Below, piece by piece: positions 1 through 7,548 of a stretch of 10,488 bases of DNA. Position numbers and translations under genes: made by a program. How positions within the stretch are numbered: the first letter of the stretch is position 1; each line of letters opens with the position of its first letter. Under the pieces are notes generated by a model, which did no database searches, was not told the DNA's origin, and was given only the letters and a program-made list of their open reading frames with translations. Origin of the DNA: an uncultured Bacteroidales bacterium (GTDB lineage Bacteria > Bacteroidota > Bacteroidia > Bacteroidales > UBA932); NCBI GenBank assembly GCA_934678915.1, contig CAKUSF010000068.1, positions 1 to 10,488 on the forward strand, read 5' to 3'.

Positions 1-57
1 TTTAAGAATTTTTTCATTCATTCTGCATATTCTGTTCCCAACGCTTTGAATCACTCG

Positions 58-72
58 GAATACACAGTATTC
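58..72. repeat. Small inverted repeat just past the MATE stop codon
   Basis: GAATAC (58-63) and GTATTC (67-72) form a perfect 6-bp stem with a 3-nt loop, 3 bp beyond the stop codon of the minus-strand MATE gene. The place suits a transcription terminator, but the stem is AT-rich and no T-run follows on the minus strand, so an intrinsic terminator is only a weak guess. The rest of 1-74 shows no gene. Confidence 0.3.
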
Positions 73-74
73 GA

Positions 75-1424
75 TTATTGAATCGGGGCGAGGATGGCTT
101 TGCGGTAAAGGAGGGTTTGGTAGAGGGAGCGGTAGATGAGGTGGGAGAAGTAGGCAGCGAAGAGGAGATGGGCAGCGGTGAAGCCGGTGGGGCGGAACAG
201 GAATATTCCTGAAAACCAGATCACGAAGAAAGCGATGACGCAGCCGATGTTGGAGTCTCGCATGGCTTTGGTGGCGGTGGCGCCGGTGTAGATGCCATCC
301 CAGGTGAAGGCCGGGCAGCCGACCAAAGGGATCATGATGAGCCACGGCATGAATGCACTGGCAGCCTCTACGACGGAGGAATCCGAAGTCATAAGCCTAA
401 GCATCGGCACACCGGTCAGGGAATATATACCTATGAACAGCACTCCGATGCCCATGCTCCAGGCAAATGTGTACTTTACGGTCTTTCTGACCTGATCGAC
501 CTGCCGCGCACCGACATATTTTCCGGTCAACGCCTCCCCTGCGAAAGCGAAACCGTCTGTGAAGTAGGAGAAGATCAGCAGGAGTTTCAGCATGACCGAG
601 CATGCGGCCAGAAGGGTGTCTCCGAAACGGGCGGAGATCGCGGTGAAGGCCAGATAGATGATGTTCAGGCAGATGGACCTGATGAAAAGATCACGGTTCA
701 CAGAAAAGAAATGGGCCACCTTTCCTCCACGGAACGCTTCCTTGAAATCAAGTACTGACGCTCCTCCGATGATATTCCTGAACTTCAGAGCGACTCTGGA
801 GGAAGCGAAAATGAGTCCTGAATATTGTGCCACGACTGTACCTAAGGCTATTCCTTTGAAACCGAAGCCATTGAATCCGGTTCCGGGAATCCCGAAAGTG
901 AGCAGGAGGCTAAACAGGACGTTGCCACCATTTACCACCACGTCGGTAAGCATCGAGGAGAATGTGTCCTGCATGCCGATGAACCAGCCTCGGAATGTCA
1001 TCAGACTGAGGGTCGCCGGAGCGGCCCAGATGCGGATGTAGAAATATTCAAGGGCAAGCGAGCGGACTTCTTCCGAGCAACCGACAAAAAGGAAGATCAG
1101 CTTTTGGAACGGCCATTGGATCAGGATCAGGGCAAAGGCAATGATAAGCGCCAGTCCGACACCACGAGTCAGATTGGCAGCGCAGTCTTTCCAGTCCTTG
1201 CGCCCGTAGGCTTGGGCGGTCATGCCACCTGCTCCGGCACGCAGGAAGCCGAAATTCCAGTATAGAAGGTCGAACATCAGAGTGCCGACCGTGATGCCTC
1301 CAATCAGGGCAGCAGCCGAAGCGTTCAGATGCCCGGCCACGGCTATGTCCACCATCCCGACCAGCGGTACAGTCAGGTTGGCGAGTATGCTCGGCAGAGC
1401 CAGCCGAAGCATTTCCTTGTTCAT
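75..1424 (-). CDS. MATE/DinF-family efflux antiporter
   Basis: This predicts a polytopic inner-membrane protein of 449 residues, the usual length for a MATE transporter with about 12 membrane helices. MATE proteins use a sodium or proton gradient to expel cationic drugs or metabolites. The N-terminus has the family's arrangement: LRLALPSI, then LTVPLVGMVDIAVAGHL around residues 17-33 with a helix-1 Asp (D26), then a Gly-rich stretch LRAGAGGMTAQAYGR near 61-75 that resembles DinF-type members. Hydrophobic segments recur to the C-terminus. I chose the ATG at 1424 (MNKEM...) because relatives begin near there and because a -7 box lies at 1438-1445. An in-frame ATG at 1433 would add three residues and leave almost no leader. 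It is divergent from the aldehyde dehydrogenase. Substrate cannot be read from sequence. Confidence 0.9.
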   Translation of the reverse strand: MNKEMLRLALPSILANLTVPLVGMVDIAVAGHLNASAAALIGGITVGTLMFDLLYWNFGFLRAGAGGMTAQAYGRKDWKDCAANLTRGVGLALIIAFALILIQWPFQKLIFLFVGCSEEVRSLALEYFYIRIWAAPATLSLMTFRGWFIGMQDTFSSMLTDVVVNGGNVLFSLLLTFGIPGTGFNGFGFKGIALGTVVAQYSGLIFASSRVALKFRNIIGGASVLDFKEAFRGGKVAHFFSVNRDLFIRSICLNIIYLAFTAISARFGDTLLAACSVMLKLLLIFSYFTDGFAFAGEALTGKYVGARQVDQVRKTVKYTFAWSMGIGVLFIGIYSLTGVPMLRLMTSDSSVVEAASAFMPWLIMIPLVGCPAFTWDGIYTGATATKAMRDSNIGCVIAFFVIWFSGIFLFRPTGFTAAHLLFAAYFSHLIYRSLYQTLLYRKAILAPIQ

Positions 1425-1437
1425 CGCGTCCATTCGG

Positions 1438-1445
1438 CAAAGGTA
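1438..1445 (-). promoter_or_regulatory. Bacteroidota -7 box for the MATE gene
   Basis: Read on the minus strand, this is TACCTTTG, a full match to the Bacteroidota -7 consensus TAnnTTTG. The same 8-mer serves as the proposed -7 box of the divergent aldehyde dehydrogenase gene. No TTTG -33 element sits at the right distance. Transcription would begin at about 1434, leaving a leader of about 10 nt to the ATG at 1424. Confidence 0.5.
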
Positions 1446-1469
1446 GTCATAAAGTGGAAATATTCGGAA

Positions 1470-1489
1470 TCAGAGAAATCAAACTCTGA
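1470..1489. repeat. Inverted repeat between the divergent MATE and ALDH promoters
   Basis: TCAGAG (1470-1475) and CTCTGA (1484-1489) are perfect 6-bp inverted arms separated by 8 bp. They lie between the two opposed -7 boxes and touch the likely -33 region of the aldehyde dehydrogenase promoter. That is where an operator for joint control would be expected, but short arms like these can arise by chance. Confidence 0.3.
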
Positions 1490-1516
1490 ATATCAAGAGT
1501 AAAATCACTACCTTTG
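1485..1516 (+). promoter_or_regulatory. Probable promoter of the aldehyde dehydrogenase gene
   Basis: TACCTTTG at 1509-1516 matches the Bacteroidota -7 consensus TAnnTTTG. TCTG at 1485-1488 is a one-mismatch -33 element (TTTG) with a 20-bp spacer, inside the usual range. Predicted transcription start is around 1520, giving a leader of about 20 nt before the ATG at 1540. Confidence 0.6.
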
Positions 1517-1539
1517 AGACGAGATATTCATAAAGCATC

Positions 1540-2916
1540 ATGATTTTGGAGAACACTTCGATTGAGAGGATAAAGGAGATAAGGGGGCGGCAGGAACGCT
1601 ATTTCAGGAGCGGGACCACCCTTGATGTGAAATGGCGGTTGGAGCGGCTAAAGGCGTTCGAGGCGGCTGTGCGCAAATGGGAGAAGCCGCTGTGCGAGGC
1701 ACTTTGGACGGACCTTCACAAGTCCTACGAGGAGGCTTACCTGACTGAGGTCAGCATCCTTCTCGGAGAGATACGCGGTCATATTCATAACATCCGGAAA
1801 TGGAGCAGCCCACGGAGGGTCCCAACTCCACTAAAGATGTTCCCGTCACGAAGCAAGATCATCAGCGAGCCGCTCGGCACCGCGCTGATCGTCTCACCGT
1901 GGAACTACCCGGTGCAACTGCTTCTCACTCCGCTCGTTGGAGCCATCTCTTCTGGCTGCACAGCGGTTCTGAAGCCATCTCCTTACGTCCCGAACGTCTC
2001 AAAAGTCACCCAACAGATGATCGAGGACACTTTCAGTGATGAATATGTCGCTGTCGTCCAAGGGGACCGCAATGTCAACTCGGCCCTGCTGGAGGAGCGC
2101 TGGGATCTCATATTCTTCACTGGCAGCCCAGCGCTCGGAAGGATCGTGATGGAAGCCGCAGCGAAGAACCTTACACCGGTCGTGTTGGAACTCGGTGGGA
2201 AGAGTCCGTGCATCGTGGACAAAGACGCTGACATCAAGGTCGCAGCGAAGCGCATAGCCTGGGGCAAGAGCCTCAACGCCGGGCAGACCTGCATCGCACC
2301 GGACTATCTCATGCTTCACGAAGACATCAAGGACGAGTTCATTAAAGAACTGAAAATCAACTTCAAGACTCTTCTCGGAGACAATCCGCATGAGACTAAG
2401 CACTTTGTCAGAATCGTGAACGACAAGGCATTCGAGAGACTGCAAGGCTACCTTAAGGACGGACAAATAGCCTTCGGTGGTCACACAGACCGGGCAGAAA
2501 GGTATTTTGAGCCGACTGTGCTGAATGTTGTCTCACCGGACGCACCCGTAATGCGAGAAGAGATCTTCGGACCGATTTTCCCGGTGCAGTCGTTCAAAGA
2601 CATCGATGAGGTGATATCATTCGTCACTTCTAGAGAAAAACCGCTGGCCCTGTACTATTTTGGAAGCCATGGAGATCACGTCCTTCGTCACACATCCTCT
2701 GGTGGAGCCTGCATCAACGACACGATAATGCACATCGCCAACGAGAATATTCCGTTCGGAGGAGTGGGGAACTCCGGTCTCGGCAGCTACCACAACAAAC
2801 TCAGTTTCGACGCGTTCACGCACTATCGGGCCGTCGTAATCACACCGACGTGGCTGGATCTGCCGTTCAGGTACATGCCTTACAGGTTCTTCAAGATGGT
2901 CAAAAGGCTGCTGTAA
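1540..2916 (+). CDS. Class 3 (ALDH3-like) NAD(P)-dependent aldehyde dehydrogenase
   Basis: The 458-residue product is expected to oxidise aldehydes to carboxylic acids with NAD(P)+. The catalytic set is complete: PWNYP with the oxyanion-hole Asn at N122, the general-base Glu E217 in LELGGKSP, the nucleophile C251 in GQTC, and EEIFGP at 340-345, whose Glu contacts the nicotinamide ribose. FTGS at 193-196 and PFGGVGNSGLGSYH at 405-418 are also family hallmarks. A length near 460, no N-terminal extension and the C-terminal LPFRYMPYRFFKMVKRLL (arginine and aromatic residues after the last fold elements) point to class 3, which includes fatty-aldehyde dehydrogenases. The basic and aromatic tail might favour membrane association (inference). 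It is divergent from the MATE gene and has its own promoter. The natural substrate is not deducible. Detoxification of reactive aldehydes is plausible beside two efflux systems. Confidence 0.93.
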   Translation: MILENTSIERIKEIRGRQERYFRSGTTLDVKWRLERLKAFEAAVRKWEKPLCEALWTDLHKSYEEAYLTEVSILLGEIRGHIHNIRKWSSPRRVPTPLKMFPSRSKIISEPLGTALIVSPWNYPVQLLLTPLVGAISSGCTAVLKPSPYVPNVSKVTQQMIEDTFSDEYVAVVQGDRNVNSALLEERWDLIFFTGSPALGRIVMEAAAKNLTPVVLELGGKSPCIVDKDADIKVAAKRIAWGKSLNAGQTCIAPDYLMLHEDIKDEFIKELKINFKTLLGDNPHETKHFVRIVNDKAFERLQGYLKDGQIAFGGHTDRAERYFEPTVLNVVSPDAPVMREEIFGPIFPVQSFKDIDEVISFVTSREKPLALYYFGSHGDHVLRHTSSGGACINDTIMHIANENIPFGGVGNSGLGSYHNKLSFDAFTHYRAVVITPTWLDLPFRYMPYRFFKMVKRLL

Positions 2917-2955
2917 AACGACTCATCTACTGTAAAAAAAATCCAAGGAAAATCT

Positions 2956-2986
2956 TTTGCGGATTTGATTTTTATCAATATCTTTG
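2956..2986 (+). promoter_or_regulatory. Promoter of the TetR-efflux operon
   Basis: TTTG at 2956-2959 and TATCTTTG at 2979-2986 match the Bacteroidota -33 (TTTG) and -7 (TAnnTTTG) elements, with a 19-bp spacer in the middle of the accepted range. Predicted start is about 2990, giving a leader of about 34 nt to the ATG at 3024. No comparable promoter was found later in the operon, so this one probably drives the whole run from the regulator through the second permease, and perhaps the glycosyltransferase. Confidence 0.75.
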
Positions 2987-2988
2987 CA

Positions 2989-3004
2989 TCGACAATTTTG
3001 TCGA
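2989..3004. promoter_or_regulatory. Perfect 16-bp palindrome, candidate TetR operator
   Basis: TCGACAATTTTGTCGA has 7-bp arms (2989-2995 and 2998-3004) that are exact reverse complements around a TT centre. It starts 2 bp after the -7 box, covers the predicted transcription start, and lies 19 bp before the regulator's start codon. TetR-family dimers commonly bind palindromes of this size over their own promoter, so autorepression of the operon is the natural inference. A leader-RNA hairpin is the alternative. Confidence 0.7.
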
Positions 3005-3023
3005 ACAGGTTTGTTTAACAGCA

Positions 3024-3665
3024 ATGTCTAAAGAAACGGATATGCATGAAAATAATATTGACACGGCCGCAAGGATCCTTGAGGCGGCTGAAGAGGAGTT
3101 CATGGAGAAGGGCTACGGCAACGCCAAGATGATGTCCATCGCAGCGAGGGCCGGGGTCAGCCACTCTATGCTCCACTATTACTACAGATCCAAGGAGAAG
3201 ATGTTCCAGATGATCTTCGATGGAAAGGCTCAGTTGATAGTCTCTATTCTTGAGGGAATCTCAGGCAAGGGACTGAATTTCCATGAAGTTATAACTCAGT
3301 TCGTCAAGAACCAGTTCAATCTTATGATGGAGAACGACAGGTTCATCTGGTTCATAATCGATGAGTTGCTCCACAACGAGGAGAACGTGACCAAGGTCAT
3401 CGACATCGTGAAGCCAAAGCTGGGGGAATACCTACGATGGTTCAACGAGGAGCTTGACAAAGAGACAAAGGCCGGGAACATCAAAAGGATCACGGCAAGG
3501 GACCTCATCATGAACATCGTCTCCCTCAACGCATCCACATTTATGTATATTCCAGTGCTGAAGAAACTTGAGCCGGAGATCAATGTGGACGTGTACCTTG
3601 AAGGCCGCAGGAACGCCAACGCGGAATTTGTCTGGAACGCGATCAAAAATGACAAGAAACAATGA
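3024..3665 (+). CDS. TetR/AcrR-family transcriptional regulator
   Basis: The 213-residue protein has the TetR N-terminal DNA-binding domain: helix 1 DTAARILEAAEEEFMEKG (about 13-30), then the helix-turn-helix MMSIAARAGVSHSMLHYYY (about 36-54) followed by RSKEKMF. The remainder is the variable, mainly helical ligand-binding and dimerisation domain, so the inducer cannot be read. The frame is open upstream into the ALDH gene, but I start at 3024 because a matched promoter and a palindrome sit just before it; M7 at 3042 is an alternative. Its TGA overlaps the ATG of the TolC gene by 4 bp, so the two are translationally coupled. Expected role: repressor of its own efflux operon, as CecR (YbiH) is encoded ahead of ybhGFSR in E. 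coli. Confidence 0.92.
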   Translation: MSKETDMHENNIDTAARILEAAEEEFMEKGYGNAKMMSIAARAGVSHSMLHYYYRSKEKMFQMIFDGKAQLIVSILEGISGKGLNFHEVITQFVKNQFNLMMENDRFIWFIIDELLHNEENVTKVIDIVKPKLGEYLRWFNEELDKETKAGNIKRITARDLIMNIVSLNASTFMYIPVLKKLEPEINVDVYLEGRRNANAEFVWNAIKNDKKQ

Positions 3666-4981
3666 ATATGTCAATGAAACGACTTATTATGGCAGCGGTT
3701 GCTGTCGCGGCCACCCTACCCTGCCTTGCTCAGCGCACAGTCACGCTGGAAGAATGCTACTCAGCGGCAGAAAAGAACTATCCTCTTGTCAGGCAGTATG
3801 AATTGATTGAAAAGTCAAAGGATTACACTTTGTCCAACGCTTCGACGGCCTACCTGCCTCAGGTGACGCTATCGGCCAAGGCCAGTTGGCAGTCTGATGT
3901 CACAAAGTTCAATCTCGACAGGGACAAACTGGCTCAAAGTCAGTTCGGTAGTTTCCTAAACCCTGATGAAGTCGAGAGCATGATCCCGACAATGAGCAAG
4001 GATCAGTACGGTGCGTCAATCGACATCAGCCAGACTATTTGGGACGGAGGGGCGGTCAAGGCACAGAAGGAAGCTGCCGCCAGTCAAGCGGAGGCTGACA
4101 CAAAGAACATTGACGCAAGCATCTACGGACTGAGGGCTAAAATCAACGAGTTGTACTTTGGAGTGATTCTTATGCAGAGCAACATAGAGCAATGCGAACT
4201 GATGGTCTCGAATCTGGAGACCAATTATAAGAAGATTGAGTCTTACATCGAGAACGGGGTGGCCGGACAGGCGGATCTGGACGCTATCAAAATTCAAAAG
4301 CTAAAGACTAAGCAGGAGGAATTAAACCTTGGTAACACAAAAAGAGCCTACATACGGATGCTTGGGCTGCTTACTGGACTCCAACTTGACGAGGATGCCG
4401 TACTACAGAAACCAGAGCCGATCATAAGTAGTGGAGCGGAAATCCGAAGGCCGGAGCTGGCAATGTACGAAGCTCAACTCAAAGTGCTGGAGTCCCAAAA
4501 CAGGCAGATCACAGCGGGACTTACTCCGAAATTCGGACTTTACGTCAGCGGAGGCTACGGAAGGCCGGGCCTGAATATGTTAGACAACAGCTTCAAGCCA
4601 TACTTGACAGCAGGGGTCAGAATGACATGGAACATAGGCAATTTCTACACAAAAAAGAATGATCTACGTCTCCTTGAGACCAAAAAGGCTGACATCGAAA
4701 CCCAAAGGCAGACCTTCCTTCTGAACACCAGCATCGATGTGAGCGGAAAGGACAGCGAAATCAAGACTTTACAGGAGCAACTTGAATATGACAACGAGAT
4801 CATCGCGCTCAGAAAATCCGTCCTCAAGGCCAACGAGGCCCGGATGGCCGAAGGCACGATCTCCGGGTCTGATCTGGTCGGCTACATGAATGACGAACGT
4901 CTCGCACAACAGGAAAAAGCCGGACACGAAGTTAAGATGCTGCTTACGATGTACAATCTCAAATACGTAACAAACAATTAA
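3662..4981 (+). CDS. TolC-family outer-membrane efflux channel
   Basis: The 439-residue product is predicted to form the trimeric outer-membrane and periplasmic tunnel of the exporter. Residues 1-23 are a signal peptide (hydrophobic LIMAAVAVAATLP, probable cleavage after CLA before Q24). The mature protein opens with RTVTLEECYSAAEKNYP, typical of the first helix of TolC-like proteins, and has long helical repeats with Gln, Glu, Lys and Leu. The second half (ELAMYEAQLKVLESQNRQITAGLTPKFGLYVSGGYG split around residue 275) mirrors the first, as expected from TolC's internal duplication. Length is normal. ATG codons at 3662, 3668 and 3674 all precede the signal peptide. I give 3662 because of the 4-bp ATGA overlap with the regulator, but 3668 is about as likely. 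E. coli ybhGFSR carries no dedicated channel gene; this operon supplies its own. Confidence 0.9.
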   Translation: MNMSMKRLIMAAVAVAATLPCLAQRTVTLEECYSAAEKNYPLVRQYELIEKSKDYTLSNASTAYLPQVTLSAKASWQSDVTKFNLDRDKLAQSQFGSFLNPDEVESMIPTMSKDQYGASIDISQTIWDGGAVKAQKEAAASQAEADTKNIDASIYGLRAKINELYFGVILMQSNIEQCELMVSNLETNYKKIESYIENGVAGQADLDAIKIQKLKTKQEELNLGNTKRAYIRMLGLLTGLQLDEDAVLQKPEPIISSGAEIRRPELAMYEAQLKVLESQNRQITAGLTPKFGLYVSGGYGRPGLNMLDNSFKPYLTAGVRMTWNIGNFYTKKNDLRLLETKKADIETQRQTFLLNTSIDVSGKDSEIKTLQEQLEYDNEIIALRKSVLKANEARMAEGTISGSDLVGYMNDERLAQQEKAGHEVKMLLTMYNLKYVTNN

Positions 4982-4987
4982 CTATCA

Positions 4988-5893
4988 ATGAATATGAAAA
5001 AGACACTGAAATATTCATCACTGTTGGTTCTGATGCTGGCGGCATCATGCGGAAAAGGGAGCAAGGCTTACGATGCTTCTGGAGTTTTTGAATCGACCGA
5101 GGTGACTGTCTCAGCTGAGGGAAACGGCAAGATTCTGAACCTTGGCATTCAGGAAGGTGATCAATTAGAGGCCGGGGCAGTTGTCGGATGCATTGACACG
5201 GTGCAGCTTTACCTCAACAAAGTGCAGTTGGAGGCCACGATGAAGGCAGTAGGAAGCGGAAGGCTCGACATTTCCAGACAGATAGCCTCTCTGGAAAGTC
5301 AGATCGCCAAACAGAAGCAGGAACTGGTACGCTTCACGAAACTGGAGCAGGCCGGAGCCTCAAACCGCAAGCAGGTCGAGGATATTCAGGCACAGCTGGA
5401 TGTTCTTGAAAGACAGCTCGCTGCGCAGAAGGAAAGCCTCCAAAACGCCAACAACGGGGTTTCTGGTCAGTCAGCAGCACTTGAGGCACAGATCCTCCAA
5501 CTTGAAGACAAGATTCGCAAGTGCGTCATTACCAGCCCTGTGAGCGGAACTGTTCTGGCTAAATATTCAGAAACGGGAGAACTCGCGGTGCAGGGACGCG
5601 CCTTGTTCAAAGTGGCGGATTTGGACAACATCAGGCTTCGCGCCTACATCACCGCTGACCAACTGACGGGATTGAAACTAGGCCAACCGGTGAAAGTCTT
5701 CGCTGACCAAGGCACATCAGGAAGAGAGGAATATGCTGGCACACTGATCTGGATCTCCGACAAGGCGGAGTTCACCCCTAAGACCATCCAGACACGGGAC
5801 GAAAGGGCGAACCTCGTCTATGCAGTGAAGATTGCCGTTAAAAATGACGGTCTGATTAAACTTGGAATGTACGGAGAAGTCAAATTCTTATGA
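4988..5893 (+). CDS. HlyD/YbhG-type membrane-fusion (adaptor) lipoprotein
   Basis: This 301-residue periplasmic adaptor should link the inner-membrane ABC exporter to the TolC channel. A lipoprotein signal ends in LMLAASC, with lipidation predicted at C21; the following GKGSK lacks the acidic surface-export signal of Bacteroidota lipoproteins, which fits a periplasmic location. Domains in order: first lipoyl half about 38-78 (VTVSAEGNGKILNLGIQEGD), a coiled-coil hairpin rich in Gln, Glu and Leu at about 80-178, second lipoyl half KCVITSPVSGTVLAKYSETGE at about 178-198 (split view), then a beta-barrel with FTPKTIQTRDERANLVYAVKI near 262-282, characteristic of YbhG-like adaptors of ABC-2 exporters. 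It lies 6 bp after the TolC gene, and its TGA overlaps the next ATG. M3 at 4994 is an equally good start. Confidence 0.9.
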   Translation: MNMKKTLKYSSLLVLMLAASCGKGSKAYDASGVFESTEVTVSAEGNGKILNLGIQEGDQLEAGAVVGCIDTVQLYLNKVQLEATMKAVGSGRLDISRQIASLESQIAKQKQELVRFTKLEQAGASNRKQVEDIQAQLDVLERQLAAQKESLQNANNGVSGQSAALEAQILQLEDKIRKCVITSPVSGTVLAKYSETGELAVQGRALFKVADLDNIRLRAYITADQLTGLKLGQPVKVFADQGTSGREEYAGTLIWISDKAEFTPKTIQTRDERANLVYAVKIAVKNDGLIKLGMYGEVKFL

Positions 5894-6807
5894 TGAAAGG
5901 TTCGTTGACAAAATCAGCGGTACGGGCGGAAGGGCTCGTAAAATCCTATGGCAAGGTAAAAGCGTTGGACGGAGTTTCGCTGGATGTCAGACACGGTGAG
6001 ACTTTCGGAATCATCGGTCCAGACGGAGCGGGCAAATCCACTTTGTTCCGTCTGCTGACATCCCTACTAGTTCCGGACAAGGGCTCAGCGCAAGTGGAAG
6101 GGCTGGACACAGTAAAGGATTACCGCGATATAAGAAAAATCATCGGCTACATGCCGGGAAAGTTCTCTCTGTACCAAGATCTTTCCGTAGAAGAGAACCT
6201 AACGTTCTTCGCCACGTTGTTTGGCACAACAATTCAGGAAAACTATCATCTGGTGGAGGACATCTACCGGCAGATCGAGCCGTTCAAGGACAGGATGGCC
6301 GGAAAACTGTCCGGTGGAATGAAACAGAAGCTGGCTCTGTGCTGCGCCCTGATCCACAAGCCGAAAGTCCTATTTCTGGACGAACCAACGACCGGTGTGG
6401 ATCCGGTGTCCAGAAAGGAGTTCTGGGACATGCTCGGAAGGCTGAAGAACGATGGCATCACAATCCTGGTCTCCACTCCGTACATGGACGAGGCTGGAAG
6501 ATGCGACCGGATCGCCCTTATAAGAAACGGACAGTTTCTGACGGTCAACAGTCCGGCAGGAATCATTGCGGAGTTTCCGGACAGGCTGTACTCGGTCCGC
6601 TCGGACAGGATGCACGCCTTGCTGGGAGATCTGAGGGCCTACACAAGGACGGTCAGGGCGTTCTCGTTCGGAGATTCAGTACACCTTTCCACCAGCGGGG
6701 AGGCGAACTTGGAAGAACTTAGGAAGTTTCTTCAGAACAGGAAGCACAATAATGTCACAATCAACGCGATCCGCCCATCAGTGGAGGATTGCTTCATGAG
6801 AATATGA
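5890..6807 (+). CDS. ABC ATPase, counterpart of the N-terminal half of YbhF (degenerate site)
   Basis: The 305-residue nucleotide-binding subunit of the exporter has Walker A GPDGAGKST (43-51), signature LSGGMKQK (140-147), Walker B VLFLDEP (160-166) with catalytic E165, and D-loop GVDP. GPDGAGK and LAGKLSGGMKQKL closely resemble what I remember of the N-terminal half of E. coli YbhF. Two key positions are altered: the Q-loop Gln is Gly (IGYMPG, G90) and the switch His is Pro (VSTPYMDEA, P197). About 80 residues follow the catalytic core and end in SVEDCFMRI, similar to YbhF's regulatory tail. Its own ATP site is therefore probably weak, while it offers a canonical signature to its partner. 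ATG 5890 overlaps the adaptor's TGA by 4 bp; ATG 5893 is the alternative. Confidence 0.93.
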   Translation: MMKGSLTKSAVRAEGLVKSYGKVKALDGVSLDVRHGETFGIIGPDGAGKSTLFRLLTSLLVPDKGSAQVEGLDTVKDYRDIRKIIGYMPGKFSLYQDLSVEENLTFFATLFGTTIQENYHLVEDIYRQIEPFKDRMAGKLSGGMKQKLALCCALIHKPKVLFLDEPTTGVDPVSRKEFWDMLGRLKNDGITILVSTPYMDEAGRCDRIALIRNGQFLTVNSPAGIIAEFPDRLYSVRSDRMHALLGDLRAYTRTVRAFSFGDSVHLSTSGEANLEELRKFLQNRKHNNVTINAIRPSVEDCFMRI

Positions 6808-7547
6808 TGACCGAGGTTATTCATACAGAGAATCTGACGAAACGGTTCGGCACATTCACGGCCGTGGACCGCATCTCGTTCGATGTGCATAAAGGAGAAG
6901 TGTTCGGTTTTCTCGGAGCAAACGGAGCCGGGAAGACAACGGCCATGAGGATGTTGTGCGGACTGAGCAAGCCGACTTCCGGAACCGGGACTGTGGCAGG
7001 CTACGACATCGCCAGGCAACCGGAGATGGTCAAGAAGCACATCGGCTACATGAGTCAGAAATTCTCTCTCTACGAGGATCTGACCGTAAAGGAAAATCTG
7101 GTTCTGTTCGGAGGTATCTACGGAATGAGTCGCAAAGAAATAGCAGCCAAGACCGACGTTCTACTTAACGAGCTGAATTTCAGATCCGAGAAGAACACGA
7201 TGGTCAAGGAACTGCCTCTTGGCTGGAAACAGAAGCTGTCGTTCTCTGTCTCGATATTCCACAGACCGGGGATAGTATTCCTTGACGAGCCGACCGGAGG
7301 AGTCGATCCAGTGGCCAGAAGGCAGTTCTGGGAACTGATCTACAAGGCCGCTGATGACGGCATAACCATATTCGTGACAACACATTACATGGATGAGGCT
7401 GAATATTGTGACCGTGTCTCGATCATGGTTGACGGTCAGATCAAGGCCTTGGACTCCCCTGCCGCATTGAAGCGGACATTCGGAGTTGAGAGTATGGACG
7501 AGGTATTCAGGAAGCTGGCCAGAGAGGCAAAAAGAAACGGAGAATAA
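6804..7547 (+). CDS. ABC ATPase, counterpart of the C-terminal half of YbhF
   Basis: The 247-residue nucleotide-binding subunit has Walker A GANGAGKTT (38-46), Q-loop Q85 in YMSQKFSLYEDLTV, Walker B IVFLDEP (157-163) with E162, D-loop GVDP and switch H194 in VTTHYMDEAEYCDR. The signature is LPLGWKQ (137-143) in place of LSGGQ, as in the C-terminal half of YbhF (LPLGFKQ, from memory). It should hydrolyse ATP at its own Walker site when paired with the LSGGM of the preceding ATPase. ATG 6804 overlaps the previous TGA by 4 bp; ATG 6807 directly after is the alternative. The frame is also open from 6789, but that start lies inside the upstream gene. It ends 1 bp before the permease start. Confidence 0.93.
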   Translation: MMTEVIHTENLTKRFGTFTAVDRISFDVHKGEVFGFLGANGAGKTTAMRMLCGLSKPTSGTGTVAGYDIARQPEMVKKHIGYMSQKFSLYEDLTVKENLVLFGGIYGMSRKEIAAKTDVLLNELNFRSEKNTMVKELPLGWKQKLSFSVSIFHRPGIVFLDEPTGGVDPVARRQFWELIYKAADDGITIFVTTHYMDEAEYCDRVSIMVDGQIKALDSPAALKRTFGVESMDEVFRKLAREAKRNGE

Positions 7548-7548
7548 G

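Noticed and set aside
1048..1440. 130-codon minus-strand frame overlapping the MATE gene in another frame
   Set aside because: The Arg, Pro and Cys-rich translation is typical of an out-of-frame shadow.
1999..2484. 161-codon open frame on the minus strand inside the aldehyde dehydrogenase gene
   Set aside because: It is fully antisense to a gene with an intact catalytic set, and its product has no recognisable domain.
2938..2975. AAATCC/GGATTT stem followed by GATTTTTA, a possible terminator for the ALDH gene
   Set aside because: The stem is only 6 bp, AT-rich, with a long loop, and it overlaps the -33 element of the next promoter. Too weak to call.
2850..3023. 58-residue N-terminal extension of the TetR regulator
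   Set aside because: The frame is open, but the stretch overlaps the ALDH gene and spans the promoter and palindrome; TetR proteins normally start near the 3024 ATG.
6148..6168. Q-loop Gly in the first ATPase as a sequencing error or pseudogene sign
   Set aside because: The reading frame is intact, all other structural motifs are present, and the switch His is also replaced, a pattern expected for a degenerate ABC site.
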